In this document: positions 12,878-24,228 of the stretch, in pieces | Layout of the letters: the number at the start of each line of letters is the position of its first letter | How positions within the stretch are numbered: position 1 is the stretch's first letter | Assembly: GCA_963966185.1 (NCBI GenBank) | Contig: CAWZYM010000395.1 | Coordinates: forward strand, 248,001 to 312,000 | From: Rhabditoides inermis | Taxonomy: Eukaryota > Nematoda > Chromadorea > Rhabditida > Rhabditidae | Direction of reading: 5' to 3' | Length of the DNA: 64,000 nucleotides | The notes under the pieces: generated by a model | The model's database searches: none | Seen by the model: only the letters and a program-made list of their open reading frames with translations | What the model was told of the DNA's origin: nothing | Position numbers and translations under genes: made by a program

Positions 12878-14040
12878 GTAAAGTATCAATGAACGTGAGG
12901 GCAGTGTGGAATGAGTGTTGCATAGGCCACTCTTTCTATTATTACATCCCTCTGCGCTGTCCTCTCGCCATTTCCATAAGAACACGCCTCTTTTCATGGG
13001 ATTAATGCGAATGTTGCGACGCCTCTGCTCTAGCATATTTCATATAATAGCCGTTCATTTAGCAAAATGCTTTTCTTGGGGAAACGCGTTGTACTATACT
13101 ATCCCGAAATACAAGGGAACATTTCAAAGAAGCAACATGGCGTCATAGACAAGGTATCTTGGGGTAGGGAGCAGAGAGAAACAGAAAAGGGAGAATGAGG
13201 AGAAGGAGCAGAAGAAGAGAGGAGAGGAGAGAGAGAGGAGGGATGCACTGGTGCGTGTCACTCGCGCAAGCACACACAATGCGCGCCATCAATTATTCAC
13301 TCACGCATTGCGGGAGCCACGGTCGAGATATCAAGAGAGGAAGACATGCACACCTGATTAAGGAAGAGCTGGAATGGGAGGCAGGACAATGCGACACTAA
13401 TGAGGAAAGTGGAAGGAGGAGGAGGAGGAGGAGGGAGAGGGTGACGGATGGAAGAGGAAGACTGTGCATCCGAAATGCATGCAGGGGGACTGTAGTGCCC
13501 CACCACACCGTCCACTTTTCATTCAGAGAAGCGAGGGCAGTGACAGAAAACGGGAGGAGGAGGAGGAGGAGGAGGAGCGGGAGAGGAGAGGTGCGGAGTC
13601 GCGTCACTCCAAGTTTCAATTTGGAGTTTGCACGACAGAGAGAAAGGGAGGGAGAGGGGAGAGAGAGGAAGGGAGGGAGAGAGTGGGGAGGGAGGGAGGA
13701 GGCGAAAAGGGGACACTCGAATATGCAGCGCGGGCGCCGCCGATTCGGAATTCGGGAGATGATTCGATTGAAAGAATGTTGCATTCTGAGAATCCGGAAA
13801 CCAACTTATCCTTCAAGTACTACCAGCTGCTCCCTCCAGTCTCTCGCCGTCTCTCCTTCTCCCCTTCTCTATCTCTCTCCCCAGCCCTTTTGACTTTTGA
13901 CATTCCAGTCAGCGCGTTGAGATCAAATCGGGCGACTTTCAGGGAGCCGATAGCCCGCCTATCACCGCCTTATCTAAAGCAAATAAAGGGTGAGCAGAGA
14001 CGGGGAAAGAAACGGCTTAATGTGTACCGGGCTCGCGGGT
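9527..14040. other. 4.5 kb intergenic region between divergent genes
   Basis: This lies between the synaptotagmin start (minus) and the oxidase start (plus), so it should hold both promoters and any untranslated first exons. I found no phase-consistent chain of exons and no known protein motif. It has GA/CT tracts at about 9883-9913, 12812-12874 and 13640-13700 and a (CACT)n stretch at 12090-12123. Long open frames near 13.2-14.1 kb come from GGA/GAG repeats. Confidence 0.55.
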
Positions 14041-15734
14041 ATGCGAGTCGCACTGCTGCTGTGTCTGGCACACGCAGCCGTCTCCGCCGCCACACATGAT
14101 AAGGTAAACACATTGACACTAACAGAATGGGTAGCGTATAGGTTGTTGTTGCAGGCGGGTGGTTCTCCTCGAGTGGCGATAGTGGGAGCCGGCATGGCCG
14201 GGCTGTCTGCCGGAAGACGCCTCAGGGAGAGCGGTAATTGCCAGCCATGGTGCTTTGTATTCATCCCACCCTCTCTACAGGCGTCGAGTCATTCGAGATA
14301 TTCGAGGCGATGGAGCGGATTGGCGGCAGGATCCACTCGATACCGTATCGTGAGTGGAAGGGGAGAGGAGGGGGAGAGGATCGAGTGCTCTTCAGATGGC
14401 GGATACCTACAACAGGGTGCTCAATTCATCAATGGCGACAAAAACCCAATCTACAACATCGCCGAGCCTCTAGGTTAGATTCTTTTATTTTGTTTGTTTA
14501 GTTTTTCAAACCATATATTATTGGGTCGAGTACAGCAAAAATTAAGATTTTTATCCTTTTCTTTGAAATGTGTGTTGCTGCTCCGCCAGACTGCGTACTC
14601 TTTATCGATAGAAAATGTCTGTAGTTTCCCCTCCGCTCCTGTCTAGTTATGAATCGCCGATTCTATCAGTGATAAGAGAGCGATAAGAGATGCATGTCAC
14701 TTGTCGAGAGACGGCGGGGTGTAAAGGTCCAAAATAGGTGCGGTCAGTAAGTGATCAGGGAAAATAGGATAACAACCACTGTTTACAGGGGTTGTGTCCG
14801 GAGAACTGTCTGACCTGGACCATTTCGATGAAGCCACATGGATGAGCGGACACTGCCCTCTCTCAAAGTATGCTCATGGAACAGAGTCGTATCACATCCT
14901 TATAGGCCAGATCTCGTCCTTTTCAAGTCTTTCATCGCACCTCTCGATCCACTCTATCGACACATTGCCGCAACCGATGAGATTGTGAGATTTTGGAGAC
15001 TTTGTTTCTTTTTGTATTAAAAAAACTTATCTGATATCAATCACAGGTGTCTCGCAACAGTACGATAAAGACCCTCTACGACAAAGACTATGCGGAATTT
15101 GTGCAGGTGAGACCTTTTTTGAAAGTTGAAGTTGAATTCATTTTGCGCCAGAAACACAACATCTCTGGCTACCGTCGTGACCTGTTCGATTCCATGTCTC
15201 GAGTGTTCCGCAGCTACTGGGAGTTCGAGTGGGCCAGCGACTGGGAAGACGTGCGGCTCTCTCTCTATATCTCTCTTTATCTCTCTGTCTCTCTCACCCT
15301 CTTCTCTTACAGCAATCCCTCCGCAACTTGGCCGACTGGGATGATCTCGGAGCTATCGGAGTGAGCTACACCACGGATAAGATCGGATACAAAGGTACGG
15401 CCGCGCTATTTTCATACTATTAATTGATTTTAGCAATCATTGATGAGATCGCGCGTCCGTCGCGTGACAGAATCCACCTGTCCTCTCCGGTCAGCAACAT
15501 AGACTATGGAAAGAATGGAGTGACGCTCACACTCGCGGTGAGACGCTTTCTGATAGTATAGTAGACATCGTGCAGTGTATTCTAGAACGGCACGTCTCTT
15601 CCATTTGACTACGTCCTAGTGACTGCCTCGCTCGGTCATCTCAAGCGATTCCACCACTCCCTGTTCACTCCACCCCTTCCCAGGGCAAAGAGACACGCCA
15701 TCGAAACTATTGATGAGTTGAACGATTGAAACAT

Positions 15735-15790
<56 letters not shown>

Positions 15791-16633
15791 TGTGCAGGCT
15801 TCGGCGGATCGTCGAAGGTGTTTCTCCGTTGGCGGGAGCCATTCTGGGCAGAGGGCACGCACTCTCTCGCTCCTCTGCCAATCAGGGGATGCGGCCGGAG
15901 AGACGTGGACCCGTTCGACGATGCTATCACCACTATGCAGGTGAGGCCAACGGTCATCGATTGCTCTACTCTTTCATAGACGGTTGACTGGGCGCCTGCC
16001 ACTCTGATGTTGTGGCTGGCTGGAAAGGGACCGCGCATATTCGATGAGATGGACGACCAGGAGGTCATCGACAGGGTGAGTAGGACAAGATGAGGCAGAT
16101 GTAGAAAGGACATTCAGGTGACTACGCTCCTCCGAGACGTCACAGGCAACCGCACACTCGAAGCTCCAGTGGAAATCGTAAGGTGAGTAATCAAAGAAAC
16201 CTAAACCTCCTAACACCACTTTCAGATCGAAGCTGACGCACAACCCGTACTTGATGGGCTCTTATTCGTATGTGTCTCTGGAGCAGGCGAAACAGCGCAT
16301 CCCACACTACACTCTCGCCATTCCACTCAAGGTACGAGTAGAAACAACGAGTAGCTCGAAGAAAGTGTTCGTTATCAGGTGGAGGGCCGGCCTCGAGTGC
16401 TCTTCGCTGGAGAGGCCACCCATCACAGGTACCTCTCCTATCCTCTTTCCCCTCCTCCTCCCCTCTTTTCTACTATTCTTTCCTTACATCTTTCATCCCC
16501 TTGCAGGGTGTTCCAGACAGCAGTGGGAGCCTTCCTCTCCGGTCGGAGGGAGGTCGATCGTCTTCTCTCCGACTTCCACTCTCACTCCACTTGCCATCAC
16601 TGCGCCCAAGAACCACACAACCAAACACAATAG
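14041..16633 (+). CDS. secreted FAD-dependent amine (polyamine) oxidase-like protein
   Basis: Flavin amine oxidase of the polyamine/spermine oxidase type, which oxidises polyamines using FAD and oxygen. Seventeen exons: 14041-14103, 14155-14233, 14281-14349, 14396-14473, 14789-14867, 14906-14984, 15047-15106, 15152-15250, 15313-15394, 15434-15537, 15586-15712, 15798-15940, 15980-16075, 16118-16182, 16226-16331, 16379-16428, 16507-16633; 501 aa. An alternative ATG in frame lies at 14020. MRVALLLCLAHAAVSAA is a signal peptide. The dinucleotide-binding motif VAIVGAGMAGLSAG is followed by ERIGGRIHS, GYLQQGAQFING, the substrate-domain motif GFGGSSKVFL (with the family's conserved lysine) and the C-terminal FAD motif VLFAGEATHH...GAFLSGRREV. 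Exon 11 can join exon 12 in frame only through an AT-AG intron (see findings). The signal peptide suggests secretion or a lumenal site. The exact substrate is not deduced. Confidence 0.88.
15736..15787. repeat. (GA)n microsatellite in an oxidase intron
   Basis: A perfect GA tract of about 50 bp fills most of the 85-nt intron between exons 11 and 12 of the oxidase gene, the one with the unusual donor. Confidence 0.95.
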
Positions 16634-16637
16634 CTTT

Positions 16638-16643
16638 AATAAA
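16638..16643 (+). terminator. poly(A) signal of the oxidase gene
   Basis: AATAAA begins only 5 nt after the TAG stop, implying a very short 3' UTR. A minus-strand AATAAA at 16656-16661 would suit the convergent nuclear receptor gene, so the two 3' ends probably overlap. Confidence 0.6.
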
Positions 16644-16975
16644 CTTGAAAAATATTTATTCGTTGAATATCGAAATAATAGAATCTGTAGAACAAAAATC
16701 GTTAGAATCTTTGTAACTGGAACACGCTTAGATCTCCGTGGGAGGAGCTAGAGGGATGCCAGTGTACAGGGGCCGCAGTGCGCTGCACGGAAAGAGGAGA
16801 CGACTGATGTGCTACATAAACATGACACAAGAATAGGCCGAATAGCGGATGCCAACTTTCTAGGACTGGAATCTGTGGAGGAAGTAGCATGTGTATGTGA
16901 TGTGTTCGCGCGAGACCCGAGAGCGCGAATGGGAAGGGAGGGGGACGGGAAGACTACACTCTACTTGATCTACTC

Positions 16976-19900
16976 TCACGGGTTGCCGGCGTTGACTACG
17001 GGGTGGTTGTAGGCGTTGGGCTGCCGGATGCCCAGAGCCGTCTCCTTCACTAGGGAGTTGAGCGAGAACAGGTTGAACATGTCAATGATCTGGAGAGACT
17101 CGTTCTTCTTCGCAGCCACCTTCTGAAAGGGGAGATTGAGAGGGGGTGGAGGGAGAGGGTGACTCACCCTGATGGTGGGTATGCGGAGGAGGATGGATGC
17201 GAATCGGTCGCTGGCGCTGCATCCGGGGCAGCTCTTGCAGATGTGTCTGTACAGAGATGTGAGCAGCTTCTTCTGCTCGGCAGACACGTTGCGCTGCGAC
17301 GCCGAGTCCAGACCGTCCGTGTCTACAAACACAACATACACACTCGAAAGTATAAACTATGCATACCTGGATCGAAGAACATAATCGCCTGTAGAGTGGC
17401 GAACTCTGTGGTGGTGATATTCAACTGGCGGAACGGCTTCATCACGTAGTCAATCATCGCCGCCATCACTGGAGTCAAACCCGACAGACTGAAACAAAGC
17501 AATCACCACAGCCCCCCGCCCACTCACACTCGGCCCCAACTACATACGACTACTACATGCAGTGGCAGAGCGCTAGATTACGCGGGAGTGTACGAGAGGA
17601 AGAGGGTGGAGTGAGAGGAAGCGGCGGGTGAGCGGGATGGGGAGAGGGGGGGGGGGGCAGAGAGAGAGAAAGTGCAGTGCGGTGCGTGTCTCTGAGGTGC
17701 AGAGAGTGGCGTGCGCGTGCACAGGTGCGCAGCGGGCAGCCTACCTGCCGACGGATGGATAGTGCGCGGCGGGGGGCACATCCACCACCGAGCGCACGCC
17801 CATCTCGTTGCAGCGCCCGTCGATCGAGCGGTCGAAGAAGGTGTGTAGCTGGTGGTCCTCAGCCGCCGGACGCCGGTGCACCACAGCCACACCGTCGTAG
17901 TCCATCGGGATCTTGCCGTACTCAGACGGCAGCTGCGGCGGCGGCTGCGCCAGCGACAGCCCCGACGAAGGAGACTCCACCTCGCGCTTCACAATCCTGT
18001 CAAACAGAGCCATTGCCTTCCGCCCCCGCCCCCTCACTCAACCCACACACATTCACTGCACTACACCCGTCATCACCCGAGAGCTGAGAGCGTGTTAGAA
18101 GGAAGCGAGAGTGAGGTGTGAGAGTGGAACATATCAGAGGGGCTGGCTTGCACGGGAATGGGAGCACCACGTGTGCACGGAAGCAGGGAGACAGGCGAGG
18201 GACAAGGAAACAAGGAATGTGAGTATAGTGGCCGAGAGAGCCGCGCGCGCCCCGCCCCGCCCTGCCCCGCCCCCTCTCCCCATACCACACTCACTTGCTG
18301 AAGAACAGACTGTCCGCCGAGGGGTTGCGCGTGAAGCAGTGACCGTCGGGGTGCACAATCTAAACATACACATTCATATCTCACTTCAACACTGTCATTC
18401 TCTCCCTTCCTCACCTTGTCGTTGACGTGGTCGGGAGTTCGGAACGCCTCGCACATTATCATATAGGAGGAGGCGTGGTTGGTGATGAGCGCAATCTGCA
18501 ATCACTCCACATCACACACACACACACTCATAAAATAACTCTCATCCCCACTCCAACAACAAGACACTCAATCCGACATACATTACCCTTCTCGTCATGC
18601 GCGTAGGCGAGCTCTCTCGTCTCATCATTATTCTCATCTGCTGCTCACCCCCCTCTTCTCCTCATCACTAACTTCGGATCTGCGAATCTGCGGAGGGATT
18701 AACTGCAATCACTCAACTCCACGAATCATGACAAAACTAAAGCGACCAGGAAATGATACTCTTGTAATGTCTTTTTTCCGGTTTTCCTGCGGCCAGTAAG
18801 AGGAAGCTTATATCATTTCGTAAACACGCCCACAACTATTCCCATTCCCAATACGAAATATAGTTTGCCAGTTACTGTAGCAAATTCCACATAATGCGTT
18901 TTTTTTCTTTCAAATATGACTCTACTATTTGAATTGTATTTTTTTTGAACAGTTTTAATACCCCCGAGGAAATTCGAAAAGTTTCCCGCGCTTCTAATAT
19001 CCCTAGTACCAATTTGTGTTTCGTCAACTAATCCCAGCTCGCACAAAATTTTCCACGAGGAGCCGACGATATATGCAAAAATGCAAGTACGATTAGCGGC
19101 ATCCACAACAACTGCGACTATTTTTTCCGATATGTACTGTACATCTAAACTATATCCCTATATATCCTTTCCGATAATGTTCATAGTGCGCTTGTAATCT
19201 AGTTGATTCACTACTACTGCTACAGACCATTCGAACCGAACATTGCATGCTTCCTTGTTTTTTGGCAACGCGTCTTCCCTATAAGTAATATCTCTCTTTT
19301 CATCATGAGAGAGCAGAAAGTAGATATCATAGATGACTCACTCCAATAATTGTAGTAGTACGATACGTATATGTATCCCACATGTAAAATAGTAAACGAG
19401 AAACAGCCTCACTAGTCACTACTCTCATTTCTCGCAACTCTCTCGCCCCTCCCCCTTCTCCTTTTTCTCACTAACAACACACGCATATCCGCTGCAACAA
19501 CACGTCAACAAAAAAAAACAGCGGCACAGTGGTTGTTTAGAGTTCAGACTATCATGAGCGCTCAAAAATATAATCTCTCAAAATATAGACAAAACCCCGT
19601 AAACATATGCAACAAAAGAAGATAATATCAAACAAATTGCAGTACCTTGTCGGAGTGGGGTAGGTTGCGGAAGCAGGGGAAGGTCTTTGCCCAGTCGACA
19701 TAGAGGGCGATGATGCGACTCCTCCAGAAGGGCATCTTGTGCTCCTCCTTCCCCTTCTTCGGAGCTGCGATCGGGTCCGAGATCTGAAAAGTGTCTTTGT
19801 CATGGTCCGAAGTCATGCAAGTACCCAAGTACTCAACATTTGATGGATAAACAAGGCAATTTAATTGTGATTTTTGGATTTTAATTTATGTATGACTGTA

Positions 19901-22900
19901 TCCTTATACCCTAATAAGTGTGCTTTTGCGAACCAATAAGAATAGCATGCGAAGACACGGTAAACTGCATGTTTGTGCAGAGGCTTAATTGTAGATTGAA
20001 TGTTAATCCAAGTTTATAGTTCAGAAAATCAAATGATGCACCGAAAACAAACAGAAGCAGGATCTTGCGCAAGGAAATGTTTCCTATGATAAGTTATTGT
20101 TACCCAGTGAATTTCAAAATCATGCAGATCACAATTCGGCGTGAAAATTGATAATTAAGCATGATGACTCAAATTACGATTGGAGACTGACTGTCCCTCA
20201 ATTCTCAACTCCACGTATCTCTGCGAACTTCTCCGCAACACAACTTTCCTGCTAGATCTTGATATCCTTCGCCAGTTGCTCAACGATTGCTCCGTCACCT
20301 GAGACCTGACCAAACAGAAGCAGGATCTCTCGCTACTCTCATGCCCATCTAATTTGAACCGGCTACAATCTGCGCTCATTGATAATGCATAGCTGGAATC
20401 GGCTATGGAATTTTCTCCCCTCGTTTAGCAATTAGCATACATCAGCCGCTAGATAGGAGATCTCCGATATAACCGGCGAAAGCAACTCATTCACTCCCAC
20501 ACCTCCGTTCCACTCTCCTCATACAGCACACTCTCTCACCACCGCCCGCGAATGGTCGTTTCCTCGGCAACCACTCACTATCATTATCACGTTATTGCTT
20601 CATCTCTCGACAACCTGTTCTCTTCCTCAAACAAACTCATTCTCGTAACGCGTCGTCTTTTTCAAGTTCAAGATTCCGCGAACTGATATGCAAAAAGACG
20701 TCGAGACAATTTCGCGTGAATATGTTAGTTCATCCCCATGATTAGTGTCTCGAGGGCTCGGGGCACTGGGGAATTACATGTTTCGAGATTTGAAGTGCAT
20801 CAGATGATGAGAGAAGAGCGGTGATAGAGATAGAGAATTTCTACATCAGCATAATCATCACTTAAAAGGGACAGAATGACATCAAGAAAAGGTACAACCA
20901 ATCGAGAAAAAAAAACTCACGGATACATTGATGGGGGCGTGAAATCGGGAGGGCGCGGAGAGGGCGTCGTCCAGATTGGCATACGGCTCGATCTCGCCGC
21001 GGGACAAGAGCAGAGTGAAGTTGTTCTCCAGCTGTGTGAGACGCTCCAGCATCGGATCCGTCGCCTGAAACAAAGAGAACATAATGGGAAGCTGGAGTAG
21101 CTGCTCACATTGAGGAATGCGTCGTGGGAGACTCGGCCGGGACTCGACTCGTGGTGGTCCTCCGGGGTGACGGTGAGCGAGAAGTGGCTCCTGCTGTTGT
21201 CGTCGTGGTCGTGGTCGTCTCCACTCGACCCGTGTCCTCCGTCGTGGCCGTGCGAAGTCGCACTCGCTACCTAGAATACGTGTACCATATTCACCAAGTA
21301 CCAAACAGCATATGTGACATTAATTTCGAAATTTTCACGATTTTTCTTCTTCCCGAGTGCAATATCAACCAAAATGTGAGACGATAATCTCTTGACCCAA
21401 TCTCTTGACTCTTGATGAATCCTCACACGGGAGGTGGGGAGGGGATGTAAGGACATCGAAAGTATGTAAAGGACAAAAATTAGAAATGTCTTCGATTCGC
21501 TCCTCTATCTCTCTCCGAAAAGTGTATCAGACACTCTTCCAGAAACGAGTTGCTAACAAATGACAGTGGACGCGAGCAATTCAGCAATTCCATTCTCCAT
21601 ATGTTCCTCTTCCACTTTCCTCTTCAATATGCGAAAATCTTATGATGATAATGATGATGATGAGACGGTGTTTGATTAGTGTCAACACTCGACAATCTGC
21701 GTGCCTTGCTACGCCCCCCCCCCCTTCCTCCCATCCCCTCTCCCTCCTCACCTTATCCGCTTTGCGGGTTCTCTTCGTGTATCCGATGCGATCACGGTCG
21801 TTCTGGATGGCTGAAATAAGAACGAATCACAAATGAACCACTTATCTTGTCTAGTACACTCCTTTCAAGCGAGCATAATCTATGCTTACTATAGTGTCCA
21901 CTTTCACAACTACGTTTTTTTATTATTATTTAAAGCGTGCATCACATTAGATGGGTGCATCACATTATATGGTTCTGGATATGTATGGGATAGCTGCGTA
22001 CAGAGATGTTCACACTGCTGACAATCACCGTTTGAGAGTTTGAGTCTCTAATGATTCTGATCCCTCTCCTCGCAGACACTGTTCCGAGTATCGCAAGATT
22101 CCAAGCCGTGCTTTCCCATCCGCATCTATCCCATCTAATCCCAAATCCCAGCTTCCGCTACGTATATTCATTAATATAGCGACATCAACCCCACTTTCTC
22201 TTCCTCTCTCATCTTCAATCATAAATTAGCCGCTTCCTATTCATTCAGTGGTCTCATTAGTATGCCACTCATCTGTTTCACTCTCTCAAATGCACTTTTT
22301 CCTGTTCACATATCACATTGTCCATGTCTCTCTTCTCACTTCAACGTTTGTTATTTTCTCAATGATTAGAACACATTGCTCGAAAAAGATGTGGGAATAA
22401 AAAGGGAGGGGATATTAATATACGGATGCATCACACAGAGGCGATGTGTGTATTGATAATCCGTGTTGCATTGCCGGTCGTAATCGGGGAATGAGCATGA
22501 CCATGATGAGAGACGAGGAGAGATGCGAGCGCATCGCGAGACAGTGTGTAATCGGGGAGAGCACAGACGCTGTGCAATCGATGCCCGCCAAAAGGGGGAA
22601 TCGCACGTATCGAGCGCATTCAGGTTGGACTCAGTGCTGCGCGCGCCTTATCGGAGTACCACTAACAAGTGACCGGGAGACCGAGAGACCGTGTTATGTA
22701 AATACACCCGGGATCAAACATCGGGAGCAACTGAGGGAATGGGAAACACGAATACCTTTCTTGTCCATGCCCACTTCCAGACACTTGCGGAAGCGGCAGT
22801 GGCGACACGCGCATCGCACACCTACAATGCAGAAGTATTATGTTACATACAACATACAACACAATATCTGTGTATCATACAAACATCAGCATAGCATGGT

Positions 22901-23304
22901 AAGAATAGGAAGAGAGATACACACGGTGGCATTCACACCCTCAACACCCTCCTATTTCCTCACCTCGATTGACAGGACAGTTGCCCATACCAGAAGCGCA
23001 TGAAAACGTCCTGTTGTTCTGTAAACCATTAGTCATTAATCCGTTCAAGTCGAGATTAAGAAAGCTAATATCAACAATGCACACAAAACGCGACTAAAAA
23101 CGAATTAAGGACATGTGACTTACCACGACGGCTCTGCGAAAGAAGGTCTTGCATCCGTTGCAGGAAGGCACAGAATAGTGGTTTCCTGTCGCCACATCCT
23201 CACACACGACACACAACGTGCCTCAAACAAAAAAAGTAATTATTACAAAACAGTGATTTTTAACCATGCTGAGCGAGCGTACCTGGTGGAAGTTTTTCAG
23301 ACAT
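16976..23304 (-). CDS. nuclear hormone receptor, nematode supplementary (HNF4-like) type
   Basis: Ligand-regulated transcription factor. Fourteen exons (3'-5'): 16976-17122, 17168-17322, 17367-17488, 17745-17996, 18295-18359, 18415-18495, 19646-19783, 20921-21064, 21109-21270, 21752-21810, 22756-22821, 22964-23018, 23124-23221, 23283-23304; 521 aa. The start is MSEKLPP, directly before zinc finger 1 ([19 protein letters not shown]-box CNGCKTFF) and finger 2 ([15 protein letters not shown], then [11 protein letters not shown]). The helix after the DNA-binding domain is [16 protein letters not shown], as in HNF4 relatives. A His/Asp/Gly-rich hinge ([18 protein letters not shown]) follows. The ligand-binding domain includes [37 protein letters not shown] and a last helix region ending GIRQPNAYN. 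Introns of about 0.9-1.2 kb interrupt it. The ortholog number is not assigned. Confidence 0.92.
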
Positions 23305-24228
23305 GTGTGGTGCAGAAAATCACAGTGGAAGCAATATAGAAGGACAGAAGCGAAGTAAGTATGGATCCCTGAAGACGAGATACCCCCGACAATACCCCGC
23401 GTAGATGTACTTTCCTGCCACTGAAACAAGCAAAAGTCATTGCAAAATGTAGATAAGAGCATATAAAATAAAACGCAAAACATAATGTAAAATATAGCCA
23501 GGTGAAAGAAAGGGAGCAGTACAGTGAGCGAGCGCAGAAAAGTGGGCGGGGCGGAGTTTCAGTGTATCACCGACCGCACCACATTACTGCAACTACAAAG
23601 AAGTTAAAACAGATTTCAAAGTAACATATACCCACTCAATGATATCGGAAACACTTGTTCAAACAATGAACGATATGTTGATATAAAACATATTCTCAAA
23701 AATAAATAAAAGTTAGAATCAGCTGATCTTCTATTAAACTGCACTGCAATTCAAACGCATTTGCCCATTTCACGTGAAAGAACCTCCCCCGTCCTGTTTC
23801 ACGTGCATTCCCCAATTTTCTAGAAATTGAAAGATTTTCAATACGTTTGGACTAGTTTTTCGTGTGTTTTGTTCTTTTTTTCTTTTTCGTATTCAGTTTC
23901 CGAATGTGAAATTTATTAGATTATAATGTCCTTTTTCCGCCTGTCTCACTTTATTTTAAAGAAACTTACGATGCAGTTCGCTCAGTCGTGTTCCTGAAAC
24001 TGAGTTAACTTAGTTTAGAATTCTGAGTATTATTTCAACTGTAAAATAAACGTCTATTTTTGTTGATTCAACTAATAAATGTTTTTGATTCTCCACGCTT
24101 TCTTTGCGTTAATTCTACGTCATTTTCTCGAATCTTTCGAAATATTGCGCATGGGATCATTATTATTCGACTGCGTTTCAGCGTGTTTGTGGTGCCGTTC
24201 TCGTACAGAACCACCTAAACAGCTGAAC
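23305..24228. promoter_or_regulatory. divergent promoter region between the nuclear receptor and HSP40 genes
   Basis: This 0.9 kb separates two start codons on opposite strands. It contains a perfect palindrome TTTCACGTGAAA (E-box core CACGTG) at about 23767-23778 and a second TTTCACGTG about 30 bp further on. Heat-shock-element-like blocks are TTCTAGAA near 23818 and TTCTCGAATCTTTCGAAA at 24125-24142, which would fit a chaperone promoter. Function is inferred from motif shape only. An open frame running into the HSP40 gene from 24079 is probably leader sequence. Confidence 0.45.

Noticed and set aside
13195..14099. Overlapping 211-232 aa plus-strand frames rich in Arg, Gly and Glu
   Set aside because: Built from GGA/GAG-rich DNA, with no domain or splice context. 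They overlap the promoter of the oxidase gene.
22446..23003. 185-aa plus-strand open frame inside the nuclear receptor gene
   Set aside because: It is antisense to receptor exons and introns, has no recognisable motif, and its length is explained by shadowing of coding sequence.
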